Assembly (NCBI GenBank): GCA_025450095.1
Contig: JANWID010000274.1
Span: 1 to 9,518 of the forward strand
From: Bacteroidia bacterium
Lineage (GTDB): Bacteria; Bacteroidota; Bacteroidia; AKYH767-A; OLB10
Reading direction: 5' to 3'
DNA: 9,518 bases
In this document: piece after piece, positions 1 through 6,296 of the stretch
How positions within the stretch are numbered: position 1 is the first letter of the stretch
How the letters are laid out: each line of letters begins with the position of its first letter
Position numbers and translations under genes: made by a program
Notes under the pieces: model-generated
Told to the model about the DNA's origin: nothing
The model's input: the letters and a program-made list of their open reading frames with translations, nothing else
Databases searched by the model: none

Positions 1-114
1 ATAACAAAGCTCGGGATCAGGTTAAAACACTACTCGAAGAACTGTTACAGCCTGCTCTTGGTTGCTACACTAATTTACGTCATTTTTTATTGATTTTCCG
101 ACAGGAATTATGCC

Positions 115-240
115 TCGGGATGACGATGCATAGTGGGGTAAATGCGGGCGGTGGATGCGGCATCATCAACACTATGGAAATAATTCATAATATCCGCATC
201 CACCGCCCGCACCTTTTACACACTCCAGACGTCATCCCGA
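115..240. repeat. Large imperfect inverted repeat (MITE/REP-like element)
   Basis: Two nested sets of perfect arms are seen. The outer arms are 115-125 (TCGGGATGACG) and 230-240 (CGTCATCCCGA), 11 bp each. The inner arms are 143-160 and 194-211, 18 bp each, beginning TGCGGGCGG on the left. The sequence between outer and inner arms (17 and 18 nt) is only partly complementary, and the central loop is 33 nt (161-193). The right end continues as CGAACGGAGTGAGGGATC, which resembles short dispersed repeats I associate with many bacterial genomes; this resemblance is from memory. No transposase is present, so it is either a non-autonomous element or a structured dispersed repeat. It lies upstream of the promoter at 316-349. 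Confidence 0.7.
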
Positions 241-315
241 ACGGAGTGAGGGATCGCATCATATTAACACAATGCCACTTTGTAAAATTTTATCTACAGC
301 GACTCCACAACTCAC

Positions 316-349
316 TTTGTTACGACTACCGGTAAATTCCCTATTTTTG
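316..349 (+). promoter_or_regulatory. Bacteroidota-type sigma-A promoter for the CotH gene
   Basis: The -7 box TATTTTTG at 342-349 matches TAnnTTTG exactly. A -33 TTG lies at 317-319 (within TTTG 316-319), with a 22-nt spacer, inside the 17-23 nt range reported for this phylum. Transcription would start near 356 and give a leader of about 30 nt before the ATG at 387. The spacer contains the palindrome TACCGGTA (327-334), which could be an operator or chance. Confidence 0.6.
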
Positions 350-386
350 CGGCCGCCCATTATTCAGAGCAAAACCCGCTTATCAG

Positions 387-2462
387 ATGAAACAAATTGC
401 ATTTCTTGTACTTTTAATTTTAACTTTTGGATTATCCCGCGCACAAAACTTTAGCGGAACCGGTGGAGCTATCCCCGACAATGGTCCTGCAGTGTTTTAC
501 CCTATTAATGTTACCGGTCTCCCAGCCTTGCCACTCGACAGCTCATTCGGTGTGGAGTCTGTTTGCCTCTCAATTTTACACAACAGCGACTACCACCTCA
601 CCATCCAGCTGGTTGCTCCCGACGGAACTATCATTGACCTTTCCATGAACAACGGTGGTAACGGTAATAATTATACGAACACCTGCTTTACCGGAACAGC
701 TACTACACTGATCACATCAGGCAGTGCTCCGTTTTCGGGAAGTTACCGTTCACAAGGTATCCTGGGTAATGTGAACAACGGACAAATTGGAAACGGAACC
801 TGGCAGTTGAAAATTCAGGATCACAACTTCGGAACTTCCGGATCACTCACCGGGTGGAACATCACTTTCAGCAATACACCTGCCTATCCGTTTCTATTCA
901 CTTCTTCAAATCTTCCTATCGTGGTGATCAATACCAACGGTCAGACTATCGTAGATGATCCAAAGAAAATTGTTCATATGGGTATCATCGATAACGGTCC
1001 GGGCATACGAAATTACATGACCGATCCGTTTAATAGTTACGATGGCAATATCGCGATCGAAATACGAGGCAGCTGGTCACAGACATTTCCACAGAAGCAA
1101 TACGGTTTTGAAACACTCGATTCGCTGAATGTCGAGGCTGATGCTTCTATCCTTGGCATGCCTGCCGAAAGTGATTGGATCCTGAACGCACCTTACAACG
1201 ATAAATCCTGCATGCGCAACGTACTTGCCTACGATATTGCAAATAAAACCGGTCACTACGCATCACGCAGCCGCTTTTGTGAAGTGGTCATCAACAACGA
1301 TTACAAAGGCATCTATATCATGCTGGAAAAAGTGAAGCGTGATTCAAACCGGGTCGATATTTCAAAGCTCACTCCGGCTGATACTACAGGTGATGATTTA
1401 ACCGGAGGCTACATCGTTAAACTCGACAAAAACACAGGAAGTGGTGGTTCAGGCTGGGCGTCAAATTATGATGGCTTCCCCGGTTCGCCAATTGAATTCA
1501 TGTATGAATATCCCGACGAGGATGATATTCTACCACAACAGGAAGCCTACATACAGGCATATGTTGATTCCTTCGAAAATGCGTTAAACGCGACGTGGTT
1601 TATGAACCCGGACAGCGGGTATAAAAAATACATCGATCTGCAATCGTTCGTGGATTATTTTATTCTCAACGAAGCATGCAAGAATGTAGATGCCTATCGC
1701 AACAGCACTTTTTTATATAAGAAAAAGATCACCAAGGGAAACAAACTTTTTGTGGGACCAGCATGGGACTATAATATCGCATTCTGGAATGCGGACTATT
1801 GCCAGGGTTACACATATAACGGGTGGCAATACCAGTTTAACAACATTTGCGGAAATGGTACTGACAACATGGTACCGTTCTGGTGGACCAAATTCCTCCA
1901 GGATTCTGTTTATACACAGATGCTACGGTGTCGCTGGGATGAATTACGGCTGACTGTTTTGAATACCGACACGCTGATGAATGAAATCGATACGATAGCA
2001 GCGTACCTCGATGAAGCGAAGGACCGGCATTTTACCGCATGGCCGATTATGGGTGTCGCAGTCTGGGCAAACCCGCAGCCAATTGCTACCAGTTATGCGG
2101 GTGAAATCACCAACATGAAAAACTGGATACAACAGCGGCTCACCTGGCTGGATTCTCATATACCCGGAGTTTGCACTCCCACATCGTTACAGGAATTTAC
2201 GCCGGGTAAGAATAACGTTTTCGTATATCCCAACCCTTTCCACGATCAGCTTGTAGTCCGTTTTAACATGTCACGACCCGGACCAGTGAATGTTCGCATC
2301 GATGATATTGCCGGTCGTAACGTTTATGACCGCCAGGAAACCGCAGAGACAGCCGGCATGATCGAAGCACAGATCAATTGTAGTACCCTGACCCCGGGTA
2401 TGTATATTTTGAAGATCATTACCCATGACGGCACTTTTAATACGCGCATCTTAGCCAGGTAA
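387..2462 (+). CDS. Secreted CotH-kinase-family protein with P-domain and T9SS type A sorting domain
   Basis: This 691-residue exported protein starts with a Sec signal peptide (about 1-19, ending SRA before QNF). Residues about 20-165 look like the P/proprotein-convertase beta-sandwich, including a GTWQLKIQD motif near 137-145. Residues about 174-595 form a CotH protein-kinase-like domain: IRGSWSQTFPQKQYGFE at 226-242 is the nucleotide-loop/lysine region, MLEKVKRD at 312-319 contributes Glu314, and NVDAYR (Asp435) and GPAWDYN (Asp461) are the likely catalytic and metal-binding acidic residues. Residues about 611-690 (VYPNPF...GMYILKI) are the type A sorting domain, so the product should cross the outer membrane by the T9SS and be surface-anchored or released. 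CotH of Bacillus phosphorylates spore-coat proteins; the substrate here is unknown. It appears monocistronic, with the promoter at 316-349 and a hairpin downstream at 2518-2557. Family and sorting calls are firm; kinase activity is inferred. Confidence 0.9.
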   Translation: MKQIAFLVLLILTFGLSRAQNFSGTGGAIPDNGPAVFYPINVTGLPALPLDSSFGVESVCLSILHNSDYHLTIQLVAPDGTIIDLSMNNGGNGNNYTNTCFTGTATTLITSGSAPFSGSYRSQGILGNVNNGQIGNGTWQLKIQDHNFGTSGSLTGWNITFSNTPAYPFLFTSSNLPIVVINTNGQTIVDDPKKIVHMGIIDNGPGIRNYMTDPFNSYDGNIAIEIRGSWSQTFPQKQYGFETLDSLNVEADASILGMPAESDWILNAPYNDKSCMRNVLAYDIANKTGHYASRSRFCEVVINNDYKGIYIMLEKVKRDSNRVDISKLTPADTTGDDLTGGYIVKLDKNTGSGGSGWASNYDGFPGSPIEFMYEYPDEDDILPQQEAYIQAYVDSFENALNATWFMNPDSGYKKYIDLQSFVDYFILNEACKNVDAYRNSTFLYKKKITKGNKLFVGPAWDYNIAFWNADYCQGYTYNGWQYQFNNICGNGTDNMVPFWWTKFLQDSVYTQMLRCRWDELRLTVLNTDTLMNEIDTIAAYLDEAKDRHFTAWPIMGVAVWANPQPIATSYAGEITNMKNWIQQRLTWLDSHIPGVCTPTSLQEFTPGKNNVFVYPNPFHDQLVVRFNMSRPGPVNVRIDDIAGRNVYDRQETAETAGMIEAQINCSTLTPGMYILKIITHDGTFNTRILAR

Positions 2463-2466
2463 TCAA

Positions 2467-2478
2467 CTTACCGGTAAG
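2467..2478. repeat. 12-bp perfect palindrome after the CotH stop
   Basis: CTTACCGGTAAG is its own reverse complement and begins 4 bp after the stop codon. The core TACCGGTA also occurs at 327-334 within the promoter of the same gene. It may be a protein-binding site or chance; nothing else supports a role. Confidence 0.35.
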
Positions 2479-2517
2479 CTAATATTCTTTTGGGCATTGT
2501 CAATTAAATGAGCGCAA

Positions 2518-2557
2518 GCCCTGAAGCGCACAAACGCAGTTTGCTCTGCTTCAGGGC
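2518..2557 (+). terminator. Strong stem-loop downstream of the CotH gene, possible terminator
   Basis: GCCCTGAAGC (2518-2527) pairs perfectly with GCTTCAGGGC (2548-2557). The 20-nt loop contains a second small stem, CAAAC-gca-GTTTG. The hairpin lies 55 bp after the stop codon. No T-run follows directly; the nearest T-rich stretch starts about 15 nt later, so it may be an mRNA 3'-end stabiliser or a dispersed palindrome rather than a classical intrinsic terminator. Confidence 0.45.
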
Positions 2558-2562
2558 GCCAT

Positions 2563-2784
2563 GATGTGCAATATATTTTAAAAGTTTTCGTTAATAACCT
2601 CTTCGATTTGTCATACGTCCGGCGGGTACCGGCTCAATCTCTAACGCGCGACAGGTAAGAATTAATATACATTTGGTTTCAGCCTTTAGTTTTATAATTT
2701 AAAGTTTCCTTCAAATTCATTTGCGATAGCTTATTCTAATAAATTTGGTTACAAACAATCAAGAGTAGCCAGGAAACTCAATCA
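2563..2784. other. Non-coding gap, no gene recognised
   Basis: No convincing reading frame is present. Two exact matches to TAnnTTTG occur (TACATTTG 2668-2675 and TAAATTTG 2740-2747). The second has a TTG at 2721-2723 only 16 nt upstream; the first has no -33 element. In such AT-rich DNA these may be chance, or they could start a short non-coding transcript. The palindrome CAAAT-tc-ATTTG lies near 2712-2723. Confidence 0.4.
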
Positions 2785-3119
2785 GGAACCTGAGATGTTC
2801 AATTTGCAAATGAACTTGTGAAAACAAAGCTCAATTGCATCCTGCCTTTATCATCCCGATGTATTTAAAAATCCCGGAGGGATTAAATATGAATAACCCC
2901 CGATGCAATCCGAGGTGCAATTAGCATCACGATACGGCACCCTGAAGGGGTTCAATATAAAAATGAACTTGTGAAAACAAAGCTTAATTGCATCCTGCCT
3001 TTATCATCCCGATGTATTTAAAAAATCCCGGAGGGATTAAATGTGAATAACCCCCGATGCAATCGGGGGTGCGATGAGATCATGATCCGGAACCCTGAAG
3101 GGATTCAATATAAAAATGA
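2785..3119. repeat. Tandem pair of 153-bp hairpin-rich repeats with degenerate flanking copies
   Basis: Unit 1 spans 2808-2960 and unit 2 spans 2961-3113; both are 153 bp, begin AAATGAACTTGTGAAAACAA and end TTCAATATAA. They differ by scattered substitutions and two compensating 1-bp indels. Each holds AATCCC-gga-GGGATT (2870-2884; 3024-3038), a C-rich stem (2897-2915; 3051-3069) and CCCTGAAGGG near the 3' end. The C-rich stem in unit 2 is perfect (CCCCCGAT-gca-ATCGGGGG), while in unit 1 it carries two mismatches. A decayed copy end (GGAACCTGAGATGTTCAAT, from 2785) precedes unit 1, and the first bases of a third unit (AAATGA) follow unit 2. The motif style resembles intergenic repeats I associate with Bacteroidota genomes. 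It is non-coding. Confidence 0.85.
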
Positions 3120-3146
3120 TTAAATAAAAACACTCTTTATAATATC

Positions 3147-3179
3147 TTGAACAGTTCACATACGAAGTAAATAATTCTG
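3147..3179 (+). promoter_or_regulatory. Probable promoter of the DUF4349 gene
   Basis: TTG at 3147-3149 and TAATTCTG at 3172-3179 (one mismatch to TAnnTTTG) are separated by 22 nt, the same spacing as the CotH promoter. The predicted start near 3186 would leave a leader of about 33 nt before the ATG at 3219. It lies just beyond the tandem repeat array. Confidence 0.4.
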
Positions 3180-3218
3180 CTTTACCATCATACTCTACCA
3201 AACAAACATCTTGAACTT

Positions 3219-4115
3219 ATGTCAACCTCAAAACCTATTATCGCAATATGCGTAATGTTCTCCTTTCTTAGCTGTTCCAGATCGGAACGTGGAGAAATGA
3301 AAGAACAATCAGTGACCGACACAAACTCAAATGCCTTTATTTCATCATCCGCCGCCGTTGAAAACAAAAGTGACACAACCCATAAATTTATCCGGACAGC
3401 TGATCTGAAATTTAAGGTGAAAAATGTCATCCGTTCGACCTACGATATTGAAGAAATCACAACCCGGCAAGGCGGTTTTGTTACCTACACGAACCTGGCA
3501 AGCAACATCAACAATGTTTCTACAATTGCTGTCAGTGCAGATTCATCTCTCGAAACAACCTCCTATACCGTTACAAACTCAATTACTTTAAGAGTTCCAA
3601 ACACCAGGCTGGATACGATTTTAAAGGAAATCTCCCGGAACATTGACTTTTTAAACTACAGGGTAATAAAAGCAGATGATGTTGCCTTAAAAATATTATC
3701 CAATACTCTCGCCCAAAAACGATCAAAAAAGGCTGAAGAACGCCTGGCAACTGCTATTGATGAAAGAGGTAAAAAACTGAACGAAACTACAATCGCAGAA
3801 GAAAAATTAACGAACAGACAAGATCAGGCGGATAATGCAACAATTGCGAACCTCTCTTTAAAGGATCAAATAAATTTCAGCACGATAAACCTGGCAATTT
3901 ACGAACGGCCTGCCATCAAAAGAGAGTTGATTTCAAACGACAAAAACATTGATGCATATGAACCAGGGTTCTTAATTAAAATAAAAGAATCGTTAAAATT
4001 CGGATGGGATCTCCTGGAAGGTCTTATTGTATTTCTGACCAAATTCTGGGCATTGTTTTTAATTGCATTTGTTTTCTATATCGTTTTCAAAAGATATGGA
4101 CACAAAATAAAATAA
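3219..4115 (+). CDS. DUF4349 domain-containing lipoprotein with C-terminal membrane anchor
   Basis: This 298-residue protein begins with a lipoprotein-like signal; FLS-Cys19 is a relaxed lipobox (Phe at -3). A low-complexity Ser/Thr linker (about 20-55) leads to the DUF4349 domain. Recognisable family motifs in order are FIRTADLKFKV (57-67), QGGFV (84-88), ITLRVPNTRLDTIL (122-135), a helical hairpin likely to form a coiled coil (about 153-212), and INFSTINLAIYERP (218-231). A hydrophobic helix at about 268-290 is followed by Lys/Arg, a typical C-terminal anchor. The molecular function of DUF4349 is unknown; architecture places it on the periplasmic face of the inner membrane, perhaps spanning between membrane and lipid anchor. 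The gene looks monocistronic and is bounded by repeat arrays on both sides. The family call is confident, the lipid attachment less so. Confidence 0.88.
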   Translation: MSTSKPIIAICVMFSFLSCSRSERGEMKEQSVTDTNSNAFISSSAAVENKSDTTHKFIRTADLKFKVKNVIRSTYDIEEITTRQGGFVTYTNLASNINNVSTIAVSADSSLETTSYTVTNSITLRVPNTRLDTILKEISRNIDFLNYRVIKADDVALKILSNTLAQKRSKKAEERLATAIDERGKKLNETTIAEEKLTNRQDQADNATIANLSLKDQINFSTINLAIYERPAIKRELISNDKNIDAYEPGFLIKIKESLKFGWDLLEGLIVFLTKFWALFLIAFVFYIVFKRYGHKIK

Positions 4116-4133
4116 CCTAATTTTTCGTATCGA

Positions 4134-4313
4134 AAGGACAGCATGCTACTGTCCGTGCAGCAATTTGCCGTGCGGACAGCAGCATGCTGTCCTTACTTTC
4201 ATTTTTTATAAGAATTTCGTGATTAGTTTCCTTGGCAAGAACAATAAATAATATTGGGATTAAAAGGAAATAATGTATGTCAATAAGGTAAGGACAGCAT
4301 GCTGCTGTCCGCA
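4134..4313. repeat. Three-copy REP-like palindromic repeat
   Basis: A 22-bp unit beginning AAGGACAGCATGCT and ending CTGTCCG occurs at 4134-4155 (+), 4173-4194 (-) and 4290-4311 (+). Copies 2 and 3 are identical over 26 bp (4171-4196 and 4288-4313) in opposite orientation; copy 1 differs by one base (A4148). Each unit is itself palindromic (GGACAGC-atgct-GCTGTCC). Copies 1 and 2 together form a 22-bp stem with a 17-nt loop, followed 7 nt later by a six-T run (4202-4207), so the pair could terminate transcription of the DUF4349 gene. No associated transposase is in the window. A small minus-strand reading frame across this block is a product of the repeats. Confidence 0.85.
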
Positions 4314-4353
4314 AAGAATGCAGAAGGCCCATATTTAAGGGTTTAGGAGCATT

Positions 4354-4379
4354 TTGAATCCGTTTTTTTATTAGCTTTG
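4354..4379 (+). promoter_or_regulatory. Weak candidate promoter for the four-gene cluster
   Basis: TAGCTTTG at 4372-4379 matches TAnnTTTG exactly. The nearest TTG (4354-4356) is only 15 nt upstream, shorter than usual. A start near 4386 would give a leader of about 98 nt before the ATG at 4484. ACCAGG (4383-4388) can pair with CCTGGT (4415-4420) at the start of that leader. No better promoter is seen before the cluster. Confidence 0.3.
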
Positions 4380-4483
4380 AGTACCAGGCCCTGATATTAT
4401 CACCTGATTCATCTCCTGGTTCAATATCCCACCCCTTATGGAATATTGAAATTTATTTTTTAACCAAAATAACAACTCTGATC

Positions 4484-5383
4484 ATGAAACACTTTAGCAC
4501 CCTTATTCCAGTCATCCTGTTACTAATCGGGCAAACTGCATTTGCTCAAAAGGAAATAATAGTAACACCTGTGAACAAACAAATGAGTCGCGGCATGCAG
4601 CCTGGCTTTATGGTTATGATACCGGAAACGAAACTGAAGGATGTAACATCGGCGTATGAGAAACATTTGGAAGATAACACGAAAGCTAAGGCCAAAGAAA
4701 TAAATGGTGAACTTATCAATTATGGCGTTGTCAATAAAGAATTTTCACCAAATCCGTTTATCGTTTATGCTCAATTGCTCGAAGTCATGGGTGGAACTGA
4801 ATTATCAATCTTTGTTACAGAAGATAGCTTAAACTTTATAAATGAAAGCAGCGGTTCGTCAAAAGTAGCCACACTGGAAAAAACATTGCGTGATTTTGCC
4901 ATTGTTGAATACAGGAAAGCCGTAACAAAACAACTGGAAGCCGAGAATGATAAACTAAAGGAACTGAAGAAAGATCTTTATAAACAGGAAAGCGAAGAAA
5001 ACAGCAATAGGAAAGAAATCAGTGATAAGAAACGCGATAATGAAAGTTACCAGCTAAAAATCGTGGAAAACAAAGTTCAGCAATCTTCAAAAACAGATCA
5101 GGTTGTCAAACAACAAAGGATGACTGAGAGTATTCCTGACAAGAAAACTCCCGAGTACGAGCTGGCTGAGAAGAATTTAAAAAAATATGAAGGTGAAAAG
5201 AAAGACCTGGTAAAAAATGAAGAAAAATTGAGTAAAGATATTGATGAAAATAATGCTAAAGTGCGGGAGCTGGAACGCAGGAACGAAGAATTGAAAAGAC
5301 AACAGGAAGAGTCAAAGAAAAAAATTGATGCCCAGGAAGTCGTTGTGAGTAATGTCGAAGCAATTTTGAATGGGATCAAATAG
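4484..5383 (+). CDS. Exported coiled-coil protein of unknown function
   Basis: I do not assign this 299-residue protein to a named family. It has a clear Sec signal peptide (about 1-21, cleaved after AFA before QKE). A globular domain follows (about 24-140), with PVNKQMSRGMQPGFMVMIPE at 29-48 and a probable beta-rich section with FIVYAQLLE (92-100) and ELSIFVTEDSLNFI (106-119). From about 140 to 295 the chain is highly charged (Glu/Lys/Asn-rich) with heptad-like leucines, predicting a long coiled coil broken near PDKKTPEYE (218-226). No membrane helix or lipobox is present, so the mature form is probably periplasmic. It is the first gene of the tight cluster, and its last 14 bp overlap the next gene. 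The GATCATGAAAC context at its start recurs at 6830-6840. The arrangement suggests a structural or scaffold role, which is inference. Confidence 0.8.
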   Translation: MKHFSTLIPVILLLIGQTAFAQKEIIVTPVNKQMSRGMQPGFMVMIPETKLKDVTSAYEKHLEDNTKAKAKEINGELINYGVVNKEFSPNPFIVYAQLLEVMGGTELSIFVTEDSLNFINESSGSSKVATLEKTLRDFAIVEYRKAVTKQLEAENDKLKELKKDLYKQESEENSNRKEISDKKRDNESYQLKIVENKVQQSSKTDQVVKQQRMTESIPDKKTPEYELAEKNLKKYEGEKKDLVKNEEKLSKDIDENNAKVRELERRNEELKRQQEESKKKIDAQEVVVSNVEAILNGIK

Positions 5384-6293
5384 ATCTTTCCTCCCTTATG
5401 TACTTCATTTATCGTACATAATTTTAACAACTTCATGTTTCGGAGCTGGCAGCATGCCGAAAGTTGTTTTTGTTGGCAGTACTCCCGGAGACTCTGTTAT
5501 TAAATCATTGCTTACCATACCACAATCCACGAAAGTTGATTTTATACGTTGGGATTTGTCATTGGATATTGACAGCACCAATTCAAAAAGGTTTTTACTG
5601 AACATAAATTTCGGAGTAGCAAAACAGAACACTTCCGGTTTTATTAGTGACGGGGAGAAGCTGACACTTCAGGGGAGTTATAATATATTAAAAAAAAATA
5701 ACCGGGTGATTTACCAGTTAAACTCCGGCAAACAAACTATTATTTCACTTTTCAGGCTAAATGATAACTTATTGCACATTTTAACTCCCGAAAATAAGCT
5801 GATGGTTGGAAATGGGGGCTGGAGTTATACGCTTAACCGTAAGGAAACAGTTAACACTGCCAGTCTAACTTCCTTGACAACTGCAAAAGAATTTAATAAC
5901 AAACCTCCCCAACAGGTTGTTTTTGAAGGGCGATCACCATGTCAGCAGATAGCTGTTGAACACCCCGAAATGAATGCGAATTCATCGTGTCACAAGTTAA
6001 AATGGAGATTAATTCTGAACAGGGATCCTATCAGACATATCCCGACAACATATACGCTGCGGAAAATTGTAAACAATGAACCCGCTGATGTTTCAGGAAA
6101 GTGGAAAATTATAAAAGGAACAACATCAAATCCCGACGTAATTATCTACCAGCTTGACCCTGATAAACCGGAGGAATCCCTGTCTTTTCTCGCCGGGGAT
6201 GATAATGTTCTGTTTTTCGTTAACAAAAAGAATTCACTTTACGTGGGAAATAAAGACTTTAGTTTTACACTGAACAGGAAATCTTCATACTGA
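5370..6293 (+). CDS. Lipoprotein with two divergent NlpE-like repeats
   Basis: The start is fixed at ATG 5370, because an in-frame TGA (5367-5369) lies directly upstream and the signal peptide needs this start; the gene overlaps its predecessor by 14 bp. Residues 1-22 form a signal peptide with a lipobox-like TTS-Cys23. Two homologous repeats follow, about 31-157 and 183-304. Each opens with VVF-x-G-(S/R)-(T/S)-P, has a conserved Trp (61 and 212) and closes with L-(M/Y)-VGN...(S)-(Y/F)-TLNRK. The beta-strand pattern and GKWKIIKG (243-250) plus YQLDPDKP (260-267) resemble the NlpE-like beta-barrel fold. Cys191 and Cys207 occur only in the second repeat; equivalent positions in the first are Gly40 and about Val56. 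NlpE senses surface or copper stress in enterobacteria; transferring that role here would be speculative. It probably faces the periplasm from a membrane. Confidence 0.75.
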   Translation: MGSNRSFLPYVLHLSYIILTTSCFGAGSMPKVVFVGSTPGDSVIKSLLTIPQSTKVDFIRWDLSLDIDSTNSKRFLLNINFGVAKQNTSGFISDGEKLTLQGSYNILKKNNRVIYQLNSGKQTIISLFRLNDNLLHILTPENKLMVGNGGWSYTLNRKETVNTASLTSLTTAKEFNNKPPQQVVFEGRSPCQQIAVEHPEMNANSSCHKLKWRLILNRDPIRHIPTTYTLRKIVNNEPADVSGKWKIIKGTTSNPDVIIYQLDPDKPEESLSFLAGDDNVLFFVNKKNSLYVGNKDFSFTLNRKSSY

Positions 6294-6296
6294 TTC

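Noticed and set aside
3..335. Forward frame open from the left edge to a TAA at 333-335, with a helix-like start (KARDQVKTLLEELLQPALG)
   Set aside because: It runs straight through both arms of the inverted repeat and into the promoter spacer, and the translation after residue 40 looks non-coding. The first about 30 codons might be the tail of an upstream gene after an insertion, but nothing supports this.
272..454. Small forward frame overlapping the CotH start
   Set aside because: It crosses the promoter and signal-peptide region in another frame and shows no protein-like features.
2668..2747. Two TAnnTTTG matches as promoters of a non-coding RNA
   Set aside because: One lacks a -33 element and the other has a short 16-nt spacer; six fixed bases are expected by chance in AT-rich DNA of this length.
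2785..3119. Possible CRISPR array
   Set aside because: Only two full units of 153 bp lie directly head to tail without spacers, and no cas gene is present.
4117..4332. 71-codon minus-strand frame between the DUF4349 gene and the cluster
   Set aside because: Its repeated Cys-Cys-Pro segments come from translating the palindromic repeat copies; there is no promoter or family resemblance.
5098..5436. 112-codon minus-strand frame antisense to the coiled-coil gene
   Set aside because: Ser/Phe/Leu-rich composition is the mirror of Glu/Lys-rich coiled-coil codons; it is an antisense shadow.
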